From assembly GCF_900258035.1 (NCBI RefSeq), contig NZ_OGTP01000009.1, positions 1 through 64,000 on the forward strand: DNA of 64,000 bases, given 5' to 3'. The notes under the pieces were generated by a model that made no database searches, had not been told where the DNA came from, and saw only the letters and a list, made by a program, of their open reading frames with translations. The first letter of the stretch is position 1. Each line of letters opens with the position of its first letter. Shown one piece after another: positions 37,998 to 46,312 of the stretch. The stretch comes from Caballeronia novacaledonica (GTDB lineage: Bacteria; Pseudomonadota; Gammaproteobacteria; Burkholderiales; Burkholderiaceae). Made by a program: the position numbers and the translations under genes.

Positions 37998-39365
37998 ATG
38001 ACTCCGGATTCCCTGCCGTCGCAGAGCGGCGATGCCGTCATCCCCGTTTCCGCGCTCAATCGCGCGATCAGCACGATGCTCGAACGGTCGTTTCCGCTCG
38101 TCTGGGTGTCGGGCGAAGTGTCGAACTTCACGCGAGCGGCGAGCGGTCATTGGTACTTTTCGATCAAGGACGCGAACGCGCAGATGCGCTGCGTGATGTT
38201 CCGTGGCCGCGCGCAGTATGCCGAGTTCACGCCGCGCGAGGGCGACAAGATCGAAGTGCGCGCGCTCGTCACGATGTACGAGCCGCGCGGCGAGTTGCAG
38301 CTCAACGTTGAAGCGGTGCGGCGCACGGGGCAGGGCAGGCTTTACGAAGCGTTTCTGCGGCTGAAGGCGCAACTCGAAAGCGAAGGACTCTTCGCGGCCG
38401 AACGCAAGCGTGCGCTGCCCGTGCATCCGCGTGGAATCGGCATCGTGACGTCGTTGCAGGCGGCCGCTTTGCGCGACGTGCTCACGACGCTCGCGCGCCG
38501 TGCGCCGCATGTGCCGATCGTCGTGTATCCGGCGCCGGTGCAGGGCGCGGGCGTCGGCGCGAAGCTCGCGGCGATGGTCGAAGCGGCGAACGCGCGCCGC
38601 GAAGTCGATGTGCTGATCGTGTGCCGCGGCGGCGGGTCGATCGAAGATCTGTGGGCGTTCAATGAAGAAGTGCTCGCGCGCGCGATCGCGGCAAGCGAGT
38701 TGCCGGTGGTGAGCGGCGTCGGTCACGAAACGGATTTCACCATCGCCGATTTCGCCGCCGACGTGCGCGCGCCGACACCGACCGCCGCCGCCGAACTCGT
38801 CAGCCCGCAGCGCGTGCTGCTGTTGCGCGAGCTCGATCATCGGCATGCGGCGCTCGCACGCGGATTCGGCCGGATGATGGAGCGTCGCGCGCAGCAACTC
38901 GACTGGCTCGCGCGCAGGCTCGTGAGTCCCGCGGAACGGCTCGCGCGGCAGCGGGCGCATCTGCGGCAACTGGCGAGCCGTCTCGGTGCGGCGGGCGCGC
39001 GGCCCGTGCGCGATGCGCGCGCGCACTTCGCGCTCGTGCATTTCCGCTGGCAGCGCAGGCGTCCGGACGTGGCCGCCGAACGTGAGCATCTGCTGCGGCT
39101 CGCGCAACGGATCGGCGGCGCGCATGAGCGGCGCGCGGAGCGGGAAAAAGCGCGCGTTTCGGAACTGGCGGCGCGCTTGCAGGTGCTGAGCCCGCAGCGC
39201 ACGCTGGAACGCGGTTATGCCGCATTGATCGACGCTCAAACGGGCCGCGCCGTTCGCGCGCCGAATGCGCTGAAACCGAAGCGGCCGCTCACCGTTCATC
39301 TCGCGCAAGGGTCCGCGGACGTGCTGCTCGCCGATGTCCAGCCGCGTCTGTCGGACGAATTCTGA
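37998..39365 (+). CDS. xseA: Exodeoxyribonuclease VII large subunit
   Basis: 455 aa from [22 protein letters not shown]-fold N-terminal domain ([32 protein letters not shown]), then the nuclease domain with [58 protein letters not shown] and [29 protein letters not shown], a long coiled-coil region, and LERGYAAL. With XseB it degrades ssDNA to oligonucleotides. The usual 'next to sodB' order of the group is seen. Confidence 0.96.
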   Translation: MTPDSLPSQSGDAVIPVSALNRAISTMLERSFPLVWVSGEVSNFTRAASGHWYFSIKDANAQMRCVMFRGRAQYAEFTPREGDKIEVRALVTMYEPRGELQLNVEAVRRTGQGRLYEAFLRLKAQLESEGLFAAERKRALPVHPRGIGIVTSLQAAALRDVLTTLARRAPHVPIVVYPAPVQGAGVGAKLAAMVEAANARREVDVLIVCRGGGSIEDLWAFNEEVLARAIAASELPVVSGVGHETDFTIADFAADVRAPTPTAAAELVSPQRVLLLRELDHRHAALARGFGRMMERRAQQLDWLARRLVSPAERLARQRAHLRQLASRLGAAGARPVRDARAHFALVHFRWQRRRPDVAAEREHLLRLAQRIGGAHERRAEREKARVSELAARLQVLSPQRTLERGYAALIDAQTGRAVRAPNALKPKRPLTVHLAQGSADVLLADVQPRLSDEF

Positions 39366-39483
39366 GCCCGACGCGACACGCGAAATCAGCGTACATTAGA
39401 CGTGCCTCAAGATGCTCGTCAGAGCACTTTTTACGCCGTGCGAGGCGTATGCAAAGCAATCTTACTCATAAAGGGCACACGGT

Positions 39484-39512
39484 TTGCTGGGTTATCCCAA
39501 CTCGCCTACAAT
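39484..39512 (+). promoter_or_regulatory. Predicted sodB promoter
   Basis: TTGCTG (39484-39489), a 17-nt spacer, then TACAAT (39507-39512), 64 nt before the sodB ATG. Confidence 0.5.
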
Positions 39513-39576
39513 CCATTGCTCCACTGCTTCACGCCTCACCATCCCCCACAATCCACATAGAAAGGAAGCTCGCATC

Positions 39577-40158
39577 ATGGAACATACGCTCCCGCCGCTG
39601 CCGTTCGACAAGAACGCGCTCGCTCCGCACATGTCGGAAGAAACGCTCGAGTATCACTATGGCAAGCACCACCAGACCTATGTGACGAACCTGAACAAGC
39701 TGATTCCCGGCACCGAATTCGAGAACCTGCCGCTCGAAGAGATCGTGAAGAAGTCGTCGGGCGGCGTGTTCAACAACTCAGCGCAAGTCTGGAATCACAC
39801 GTTCTTCTGGAACAGCCTGTCGCCGAATGGCGGCGGCGCACCGACCGGCGCGCTGGCTGACGCGATCAACGCAAAGTACGGTTCCTTCGACAAGTTCAAG
39901 GAAGAATTCGCCAAGGTCGCAACGGGCACGTTCGGCTCGGGCTGGACCTGGCTCGTGAAGAAGACCGACGGCACGGTAGATATCGTCTCGACGAGCAACG
40001 CCGCCACGCCGCTCACGACCGACGCCAAGGCGCTCGTGACCATCGACGTGTGGGAGCATGCGTATTACATCGACTATCGCAATGCGCGTCCGAAGTTCAT
40101 CGAGGCTTACTGGAATATCGTGAACTGGGATTTCGCTGCGAAGAATTTCGGTGCGTAA
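39577..40158 (+). CDS. sodB: Superoxide dismutase [Fe]
   Basis: 193 aa from [17 protein letters not shown], behind AAAGGAAG. Metal ligands His27 ([11 protein letters not shown]), His74 (VWNHTFFW), Asp157 and His161 ([11 protein letters not shown]) are all present. Gln70 in NNSAQVWNH is the iron-type marker. No signal peptide, so cytosolic. It dismutates superoxide to oxygen and peroxide. Own promoter upstream and a terminator 35 nt downstream. Confidence 0.97.
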   Translation: MEHTLPPLPFDKNALAPHMSEETLEYHYGKHHQTYVTNLNKLIPGTEFENLPLEEIVKKSSGGVFNNSAQVWNHTFFWNSLSPNGGGAPTGALADAINAKYGSFDKFKEEFAKVATGTFGSGWTWLVKKTDGTVDIVSTSNAATPLTTDAKALVTIDVWEHAYYIDYRNARPKFIEAYWNIVNWDFAAKNFGA

Positions 40159-40192
40159 GTACGCCTGAAAATCGAAAGCCGCAATCGGAATG

Positions 40193-40214
40193 AAAGCCCT
40201 CGAAAGAGGGCTTT
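40193..40214 (+). terminator. Terminator of sodB
   Basis: 9-bp stem AAAGCCCTC (40193-40201) with 40206-40214, GAAA tetraloop, followed by Ts. Confidence 0.88.
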
Positions 40215-40341
40215 TTCAATTTATGCGTCCGGAAATTTGCGTTGCCGGCCTTTTCGGGGAACGTCGAAGTCTCACTCAGTCTAAAGGGATCAGGTTTTCG
40301 ATTTCCATGTCGGCCCGGCCGACAAAGACGCGAGCTGAAAT

Positions 40342-41472
40342 TTGACGACACGCTATCATCAACTCGATTCATTGCGCGGCATTGCCGCTTTGACCGTCGT
40401 ATTCAATCACTATGCGCAAATTGCGCCGACACGTTGGCTCCAGCACGTTCCATGGCGCGTAATCGCCGAGGGACATTCCGCCGTGATTCTGTTCTTCGCG
40501 CTGAGCGGATTTGCGCTGACTTTGCAGATCACCGGAGACAACAGGCCGAGTTTTGGCGAGTTCATCGTCAAGCGCGTGTGCCGTATTTACATCCCTTATC
40601 TGGTGGCGGTACTGGCCGCTTATGCGGCGTATTGCGCGCTTTACCGGTCGGATTTGTCGTGGACCGGCGAGTGGGTCAATCAGGCATGGCATGCGGGCAT
40701 CGACGGGCATGATCTGCTGAACCACATCGTCTTTCTGATTCCGTTCAGCAACTGCACGCTGGACCCGGTGCTCTGGTCACTGGTCTACGAGATGCGTATC
40801 TCGCTGCTCTTCCCGATTCTGGCCGTCGTCGTGTGCACCATGCCGATCTGGTTTTCCGTAGCGCTAAGTGCCTGTCTGTCACTCGCGGCCTTCGGTTATT
40901 ACCATGATCTGCATCGGACGATCATGGACGCGAGTATTCAGGGCGAATGGATTCCGACCATTCACTATATTTCGATATTCGTGCTGGGCGCAGCGATCGC
41001 GCGATATCGCGAAGTCATCACGTCGAAGCTCGCCGCTTTTTCTCCGCGCTGGCTTTTCTGCGCATTGGCGATATGTCTCGCGCTATATGGCCTCGTCAAC
41101 TCCGTGACTCGCCATCTGATTTCCGACGACGTGTTGCGCAGCTTTGCGGATGATTGGGTCGTGCTTCCGGCAGTCGCCGGGATTCTGATGCTGGCGATTT
41201 CCTTCGATCGATTCGCCACGATCCTGACCGCGCGGCCGCTCGTGTTTCTCGGCCAGATTTCCTTTAGCCTGTATCTCTTGCACTGCATCGTGCTGCTGGG
41301 CGTTCTGCATTATTTCGGCGAGACGTATCAGCGTATCTCGCTCTTGATTGCCGCCGTGCTGATTCTGCCCGTCGGCATCGCCGGATACTACGCGGTCGAA
41401 AAGCCGTCGATTCGACTAGGCCGGTATCTGACGCGCGGAAAGCAGCGCGGCAGGGCGACACTCGGCGCGTGA
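40342..41472 (+). CDS. Acyltransferase 3 family membrane protein (OafA/YrhL-like)
   Basis: 376 aa, about ten TM helices. The family start RYHQLDSLRGIAALTVVFNHY with Arg/His of the acyltransferase_3 active site is close to the N-terminus; other family features are LFFALSGFALT, VKRVCRIYIPYL, DPVLWSLVYEMRISLLFP and FSLYLLHCIVL. Such proteins O-acetylate surface sugars. The only reasonable start is a TTG at 40342, since a TGA lies 6 nt upstream in frame. The gene and its upstream DNA are clearly AT-richer than the neighbours, suggesting later acquisition. No other polysaccharide genes adjoin. Confidence 0.84.
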   Translation: MTTRYHQLDSLRGIAALTVVFNHYAQIAPTRWLQHVPWRVIAEGHSAVILFFALSGFALTLQITGDNRPSFGEFIVKRVCRIYIPYLVAVLAAYAAYCALYRSDLSWTGEWVNQAWHAGIDGHDLLNHIVFLIPFSNCTLDPVLWSLVYEMRISLLFPILAVVVCTMPIWFSVALSACLSLAAFGYYHDLHRTIMDASIQGEWIPTIHYISIFVLGAAIARYREVITSKLAAFSPRWLFCALAICLALYGLVNSVTRHLISDDVLRSFADDWVVLPAVAGILMLAISFDRFATILTARPLVFLGQISFSLYLLHCIVLLGVLHYFGETYQRISLLIAAVLILPVGIAGYYAVEKPSIRLGRYLTRGKQRGRATLGA

Positions 41473-41551
41473 ACGCCGGCCGTCGCTGCGCGGTTCGGGG
41501 CGCGGACCTAGAATGTGGGCTTGTCGCACTGTTCCGAATCGCATCGCCATC

Positions 41552-41704
41552 ATGAAACGCTTCGCAGGCCTGTGCCTCGCGGCCTGGTCGGCGGCCGCGC
41601 TGCTGTATTTCGGCCGCCATTCCGCCGCGCTCATCGTGCTCTCCGGCGTGCTCGTGCTCGCCGGCTTCGATCTGCTTCGCCCCGAATCCGGCAACGGCGC
41701 GTAG
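41552..41704 (+). CDS. Small membrane protein, hypothetical
   Basis: 50 aa from the ATG at 41552: MKRFAGLCLAAWSAAALLYF then RHSAALIVLSGVLVLAGFDLL, that is two short hydrophobic helices joined by GRHS, and a short charged tail. No family recognised. It is compact and hydrophobic and fits the gap between the acyltransferase and the convergent EAL gene (2 nt), which is mild support for being real. No strong Shine-Dalgarno was seen. Confidence 0.45.
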   Translation: MKRFAGLCLAAWSAAALLYFGRHSAALIVLSGVLVLAGFDLLRPESGNGA

Positions 41705-41706
41705 CG

Positions 41707-42993
41707 CTAACGCTGCTTCGCGCCTTCCCAGTTGATATCCACGCACAGCACCTGCAATCCATAAGGCGTCTGCGCGGCGATCGACGCCGTCACGCAAAGG
41801 TGCGCATCGTTGATGGAGAGATACGGCGCCGTCAGATGCACGCGCCCCGGCGCGCGCAGCGCCTCGATGAAATACGGCCGGCGTTCCCAGCTCGCGCCTT
41901 CCGAATGCAGCAGCGGACTGAAACGCTTCGCGCGCTGCGACGTGCGCACGATCGGCACGACGTTGTCGCCGATCTGCCGTCCGGACTGATCGAGCAGGAA
42001 GCAGCGGGCGGTGTCGGCGAGTTGCAGCAACTCGCTCGTTGCGATGACGAGCGATTCGCCTTCCATGAGCTTGACGGAAGCGCGTTCGAGCCCGCTCACG
42101 TACGGTCCGAGACGCGCGGACTGCGCTCGTTCGCGCGCCGCGACGCGCTCGCGCGACGCCGCCGACAGCGCGTCCATCACGGCCGCCGCGACTTCGCTGT
42201 GCACGGCCTCGACGCTCGGCTGCGCGAAATACGCGCCCTGCACGAAGTCGACGTTGCATTCGAGCGCGATCAACGCGTCGCGCTCGGTCGCGAGGCCGCC
42301 CATCAACACGAGCTGGCCGGATTCATGAAGCAGCGAGACAAGACGCGGCAGCACGCGCTCGATATGCGAATGCTCGGTCGCCTGCTGCAGGATGCAGCGG
42401 TCGAGCGTGACGATATCGGGACGCAGTTGCCACACGCGGTCGATGTTCGAATGCTTCACGCCGAAGCCGTCCAGCGCGATCAGAAAACCCGACTTGCGCA
42501 GCGAATCGATGATCTCGGCGAAGCGCGTCGTCTCGCCGCCCGCCTGTTCGGGGACTTCGAGCACGACACGCTGCGGCGGCAGGCCGATGTCCTTCAGCGC
42601 GGCGAGCAGGGCATCGCCGTAGCTCGTGTCCATGAGCGCGGCGGGGTGCAGGCTCAGGAAGAGCCATTCGTCATGACTGTCGAACGCATTGAAGTTGCCC
42701 AGATGCAGCGATTCCGCGAGCCGGCCGAGTTCGAGCAGATCGCCGCGCCGCGCCGCTTGCGTGAAGACTTCGTGCGACGGAATGTGGCGATGCGCGTCGT
42801 CGCGGGCGCGCAAGGACGCGTGATAGCCGATCGCGCGCCGGTGCGACACGGAAAACACCGGCTGGAACACGCTGAAAACGGTGTACTCGCCGTACAGCAC
42901 GGTGCGACGCGATCCATCATCGCCGGCGACGGGCCGGGGCGGCTGAAAGCGGGGAGGGTCGAGATCAACCATGCTCATGGTGTCTGGGCGCAA
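41707..42993 (-). CDS. Degenerate EAL-domain protein with YkuI-like C-terminal sensor
   Basis: 428 aa. An EAL-type barrel at about residues 35-270 is recognisable (FQPVFSVSHRRAIGYHASLRA, VDFVQGAYFAQP), but the catalytic signature is lost: the EAL triad reads HAS, the DDFG metal motif reads DGFG, the PDxVKID Lys is Thr, and the EGVE Glu is Gly. The C-terminal part, about 290-428 (VIATSELLQLADTARCFLLD, TAPYLSINDAHLCVT), looks like the PAS/PDC-like domain that follows EAL in YkuI. Probably a c-di-GMP or protein-binding regulator rather than a phosphodiesterase. Cytosolic. Confidence 0.85.
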   Translation of the reverse strand: MRPDTMSMVDLDPPRFQPPRPVAGDDGSRRTVLYGEYTVFSVFQPVFSVSHRRAIGYHASLRARDDAHRHIPSHEVFTQAARRGDLLELGRLAESLHLGNFNAFDSHDEWLFLSLHPAALMDTSYGDALLAALKDIGLPPQRVVLEVPEQAGGETTRFAEIIDSLRKSGFLIALDGFGVKHSNIDRVWQLRPDIVTLDRCILQQATEHSHIERVLPRLVSLLHESGQLVLMGGLATERDALIALECNVDFVQGAYFAQPSVEAVHSEVAAAVMDALSAASRERVAARERAQSARLGPYVSGLERASVKLMEGESLVIATSELLQLADTARCFLLDQSGRQIGDNVVPIVRTSQRAKRFSPLLHSEGASWERRPYFIEALRAPGRVHLTAPYLSINDAHLCVTASIAAQTPYGLQVLCVDINWEGAKQR

Positions 42994-43208
42994 GGCAAGT
43001 GACTTTATCGAGATAGTTTACCGGATCGGCACGCGGCAGTTCGAGCAAAAAGCGTGCAAATTCAATATCCAGGCGGGTCGGCGGGGATGTCGCTCGCGAC
43101 GATCGAGCCTATTCGTGTGCGGATTGGACGGTCGTGCCGCAGAGCCGGGAGCGCGCGCCGCGCAATCGTGCGGATCGGCACCGCCACGGTGCGCGATCGC
43201 GCGTCGAT

Positions 43209-44642
43209 TCAATTCGATTCGGACGGATCGGGTTTGCGGCGCGCCGCGCGCACTTCCGGCGCGAGCTGGCCGAAGATCCACGCCGTCGCCGCGGTGATGA
43301 CGCCGACGCACAGGAACGTCGCGTGGAACGCCGGCAGCGAGTTCGATTCGGTCACTTGCGGCAGGAGCCCCGTGAACGTCGAAAGAATCGCGCCCGCGAC
43401 GGTCACGCCGAGGCTCATCGACAGCATTTGTACGAGCGAGAAAAGGCTGTTGCCGCTGCTCGCGCCGCCGGTGCCGAGATCTTTCAGCGTGAGCGTGTTC
43501 ATCGCGGTGAACTGCATCGAATTGACGGCGCCGAAGATCGCGAGTTGCACGAGCCGCAGCCAGAGCGGCTGATGCGCGCTCGCGAGCCCGAAGCTCGCCA
43601 TCATCAAGCCGACGAGCACCGTGTTCACGACCAGCACGCGCCGATAGCCGTGCTTTTCGATGAGACGCGTGACGACGCGCTTGGACGCCATGCCCGCGGC
43701 GGCGACGGGCAGCATCATCATGCCGGCCTGGAACGCCGTGTAGCCGAGGCTCACCTGCAGCAGCAGCGGAATCAGATACGGCATCGCGCCGCTGCCGATG
43801 CGCGCGAACAGATTGCCGAGCAGCCCGACGCTGAAGGTGTGGATCTTGAAGAGGTCGAGCGAGAAGATCGGCTGGGCGGCGCGCGTCGCGTGCAGGCCGT
43901 AGGCGACGAAGCAGCCGAAGGACAGCACGAGCAGCACGATGACGATCGCGTGCGCGAGGCCGAGATCGGCGAGGCCGTCGAGCGAGATCGTCAGCGCGAC
44001 CATGCCGATGGCGAGCAGCAGATAGCCGGCGAGATCGAAGGGCGCGGTCGCGGGATTGCGGCTGTCCGGCATGTACAGATTCGTCGCGATGCAGCCGATC
44101 ACGCCCACGGGCACGTTGATGAGAAAGATCCAGTGCCACGACGCGATCTGCACGAGCCAGCCGCCGAGCGTCGGGCCGATGAGCGGACCGATCAGACCGG
44201 GAATCGCGACGAAGGCGAGCGCCGAGAGATACCGTTCCGCCGGAAACACGCGCAGCACGGCGAGACGCCCGACCGGCAGCAGCATCGCGCCGCCGACGCC
44301 CTGCACGACGCGATACGCGACGAGCGCCTGCAGCGACTGCGCTTTCGCGCACAAGAGCGAGCCGATCGTGAACACGAGAATCGCGCTGAAGAACACGCGC
44401 TTCGTGCCGAGCTTGTCGGCGAGCCAGCCGGAGACGGGGATCATCATCGCCATCGTGAGCGAGTAGGCGATCACGACGCCTTGCATGCGCAATGGCGCTT
44501 CGCCCAGGCTGCGGGCCATTGCGGGGAGCGCGGTGTTGACGATCGTCGAATCGAGCGTCTGCATGAAGAAGCCCGTGGCGACGAGCCACAGCATGATGGA
44601 AAGCGATCGGTCGGACGGCTGTGCTGTGGCGGTGTCGGTCAT
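43209..44642 (-). CDS. mdtD: Multidrug exporter MdtD-like, MFS DHA2 family
   Basis: 477 aa with 14 TM helices. It follows E. coli MdtD closely: ATGFFMQTLDSTIVNTALPAMA (motif D1), SGWLADKLGTKRVFF (motif A), AYRVVQGVGGAMLLPVGRL, GGWLVQIASWHWIFLINVPV (motif C region) and MNTLTLKDLGTGGASSGNSL. A proton-driven drug/metabolite exporter of the inner membrane; the substrate is unknown. It lies 9 nt downstream of a GntR regulator on the same strand and is probably controlled by it. Confidence 0.87.
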   Translation of the reverse strand: MTDTATAQPSDRSLSIMLWLVATGFFMQTLDSTIVNTALPAMARSLGEAPLRMQGVVIAYSLTMAMMIPVSGWLADKLGTKRVFFSAILVFTIGSLLCAKAQSLQALVAYRVVQGVGGAMLLPVGRLAVLRVFPAERYLSALAFVAIPGLIGPLIGPTLGGWLVQIASWHWIFLINVPVGVIGCIATNLYMPDSRNPATAPFDLAGYLLLAIGMVALTISLDGLADLGLAHAIVIVLLVLSFGCFVAYGLHATRAAQPIFSLDLFKIHTFSVGLLGNLFARIGSGAMPYLIPLLLQVSLGYTAFQAGMMMLPVAAAGMASKRVVTRLIEKHGYRRVLVVNTVLVGLMMASFGLASAHQPLWLRLVQLAIFGAVNSMQFTAMNTLTLKDLGTGGASSGNSLFSLVQMLSMSLGVTVAGAILSTFTGLLPQVTESNSLPAFHATFLCVGVITAATAWIFGQLAPEVRAARRKPDPSESN

Positions 44643-44651
44643 TGGGCGGGC

Positions 44652-45398
44652 TTACTTTCTCAGCTCGGCAACGAAATCGTAGTAGTCGTTGCGGCAGTAG
44701 GTGTCGGTGAGCTCGATCGCACGCTGATCGGCCGTGTAGCCGACGCGCGTGATGAGCAGGAGCGCGTCGTGCGGCGCGATGCCCATTTGCGCCGCGATTT
44801 CCTCGCTCGCGTTCACCGCGCGGAAATGCTGAAGCGCGCGCACGATGGAGAGCCCGCGCGTATCGAGATAGCTGTAGAGCGAATCGCCGATGGCTTGCGG
44901 ATCGGGAATGCACGACGCCGGGAACGTGGAATTTTCGACGGCCATCACGATGTCGTCGGCGAGGCGCAGCCGTTTCAGGCGCGTGACGGTGGCGGCGGGC
45001 GAGAGACCGAGCTGGATGACTTCATCGCGATTGGCGGGCTCGATGGTGCGCGAGAGCCATTTGGAACTCGGCTTGAAGCCGCGCCGCCGCAGCATTTCGG
45101 AGAAGCTCGACAGACGCGAGAGCGGGTCTTCGTAACGCGGCGTGATGAAGCTGCCCGCGCCTTGCTCGCGGCGGATGAGCCCTTGTTCGACGAGCAGCGC
45201 GATCGCTTTTCTCGAGGTGATCCGCGAGACGCCGAGCGCATCGGACAACACGCGCTCGGAGGGCAGCGCTTCGCCTGCGTTCCAGCGATTGTCGTGGATG
45301 GCGTTGGCGAGCTTGCGGGCGAGTTGAAGATAGAGCGGTGTGTCGCTGTCCGGGTCCGGGCGCAAGTCGCGCCAGCGGTCTTCCGAGGTCGGGTTCAT
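44652..45398 (-). CDS. GntR family regulator, HutC subfamily
   Basis: 248 aa. The winged HTH is at about residues 18-85 (PLYLQLARKLANAIHDNRWNAGEALPSER in two pieces, DALGVSRITSRKAIALLVEQG, QGAGSFI). The UTRA effector domain runs from about 95 to the end (LSSFSEMLRRRGFKPSS, LYSYLDTRGLSIVRALQHFRA, LLLITRVGYTADQRAIELTDTYCRNDYYDF). UTRA members sense sugars, histidine-type metabolites or fatty acids; ELTDTYCRNDYYDF resembles aminosugar-type regulators but this is weak. It is transcribed with the downstream exporter. The long repeat element lies just upstream. Confidence 0.9.
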   Translation of the reverse strand: MNPTSEDRWRDLRPDPDSDTPLYLQLARKLANAIHDNRWNAGEALPSERVLSDALGVSRITSRKAIALLVEQGLIRREQGAGSFITPRYEDPLSRLSSFSEMLRRRGFKPSSKWLSRTIEPANRDEVIQLGLSPAATVTRLKRLRLADDIVMAVENSTFPASCIPDPQAIGDSLYSYLDTRGLSIVRALQHFRAVNASEEIAAQMGIAPHDALLLITRVGYTADQRAIELTDTYCRNDYYDFVAELRK

Positions 45399-45561
45399 AA
45401 AGCGGACGCTGATGGGCCAGCGGGGATTTTAAAACATGCAAGGCGGGAGGTTTGCTGGCCGCTTGGGCTTTTTTGTGGGTTGGTTTCGCTGGATCCCGTT
45501 CTAGTAACGTTGCCCCTGTGCTGGGGCGGCTTTCGTGGAATCCTGATTTCTTAGTGGTTTA

Positions 45562-45679
45562 TTAGCGTTGCCCCTGTGCGGGGCGGCAGTCACTTTCTTT
45601 GCTGCTGCAAAGAAAGTAACCAAAGAAAGCAGCTTTCCCCATCCAAAGTGCTTCATGCCGGCCGCGGCACAGGCGATTG
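45562..45679 (+). repeat. Left arm of 118-bp perfect inverted repeat
   Basis: Base-for-base reverse complement of 46027-46144, checked by hand over the full 118 nt. It includes the hairpin GCCCCTGTGCGGGGC and the purine-rich CAAAGAAAGTAACCAAAGAA. Confidence 0.95.
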
Positions 45680-45684
45680 GCTGA

Positions 45685-45846
45685 ATGGAACCCGGAGTAG
45701 CAAGTGCTCTTACAAAACTCACGCGGCTTGGCCCGCGCACGGTCTGCGGCACCGTATGTTTCAACGCGCTGGTTCAGCACGAAATAGCGCCGGCACAGCG
45801 CTACGCGCTGCCGTCGGGTATGCAAGGGAAACCCTCGTGCGAGTAA
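45685..45846 (+). other. Mini reading frame, left copy
   Basis: 53 codons, ATG to TAA: begins MEPGVASALTKLTRLGPRT and continues CGTVCFNALVQ. It is a diverged copy of the reverse-strand frame at 45801-46022. Whether it is translated is unknown; no Shine-Dalgarno is evident. Confidence 0.35.
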
Positions 45847-46022
45847 GTACGCGACGGAGACGTCAGCAAGGAAGTGCGCGCAGACCCGATGTACCTGTCG
45901 GCCGCGAAGCGGGCCGGAACGTGCAATGGCTGCACCAGCTTGTTGAACGGCGCGATGCCGCAGTGGGTCCGCGATCCAAGCCGCGCGAGTTTTGTGGGGG
46001 CACTCGCTACTCTGGGGGCCAT
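45801..46022 (-). other. Mini reading frame, right copy
   Basis: 73 codons on the reverse strand: MAPRVASAPTKLARLGSRT, CGIAPFNKLVQ, then a longer tail (FAADRYIGSARTSLLTSPSR). Aligns codon for codon over about 31 codons with the left copy. Possible relic or family of repeat-borne short proteins; function unknown. Confidence 0.35.
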
Positions 46023-46026
46023 TCGT

Positions 46027-46144
46027 CAATCGCCTGTGCCGCGGCCGGCATGAAGCACTTTGGATGGGGAAAGCTGCTTTCTTTGGTTACTTTCTTTGCA
46101 GCAGCAAAGAAAGTGACTGCCGCCCCGCACAGGGGCAACGCTAA
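46027..46144 (-). repeat. Right arm of 118-bp perfect inverted repeat
   Basis: Perfect reverse complement of 45562-45679. Distance between arms 347 nt; the first 50 nt inside each arm are also complementary at roughly 80%. Confidence 0.95.
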
Positions 46145-46198
46145 CAAACCGACGCGAAAACGGGATCCGGCGAAAACCCAAGCGAACTAAAATCACCG
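46118..46198 (+). repeat. Tandem unit, copy 1
   Basis: Starts TGCCGCCCCGCACAGGGGC and runs to AATCACCG. It begins inside the right inverted arm. The second copy starts 99 nt later. Confidence 0.9.
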
Positions 46199-46216
46199 CA
46201 GAGAAGCGAAACCAGA

Positions 46217-46298
46217 TGCCGCCCCGCACAGGGGCAACGCTAACAAACCGACGCGAAATCGGGATCCGGCGAAAACCCAAGCGAACCAAGAATCACCG
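46217..46298 (+). repeat. Tandem unit, copy 2
   Basis: Nearly identical to 46118-46198, with a few substitutions and one inserted base near the end. It contains the GCCCC-GCACA-GGGGC hairpin and ends 15 nt before the stop of the reverse-strand transporter gene. Confidence 0.9.
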
Positions 46299-46312
46299 GC
46301 GACGAAGCCGCC

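Larger units (their letters stand above)
45482..46298. repeat. Nested inverted-repeat element
   Basis: An element of about 0.8 kb fills the gap between the gntR and yhhS-like genes. It has 118-bp perfect inverted arms, two tandem GC-hairpin units outside the right arm and a diverged, inverted counterpart outside the left arm. The core carries two diverged copies of one short sequence in head-to-head orientation. There is no transposase gene. Intergenic repeats of this style are common in Burkholderia-type genomes as far as I recall. Confidence 0.85.

Noticed and set aside
41083..42259. Reverse frames opposite the acyltransferase and upstream of the EAL gene end
   Set aside because: No family features; they are shadows of real genes on the other strand or in another frame.
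43134..45554. Long forward open frame opposite the mdtD- and gntR-like genes
   Set aside because: Its composition is charged and repetitive, with no domain. Both reverse-strand genes under it are clear.
45482..46298. Insertion sequence or integron
   Set aside because: No transposase or integrase reading frame is present and the inverted arms are internal to further mirrored repeats; called a repeat element instead.
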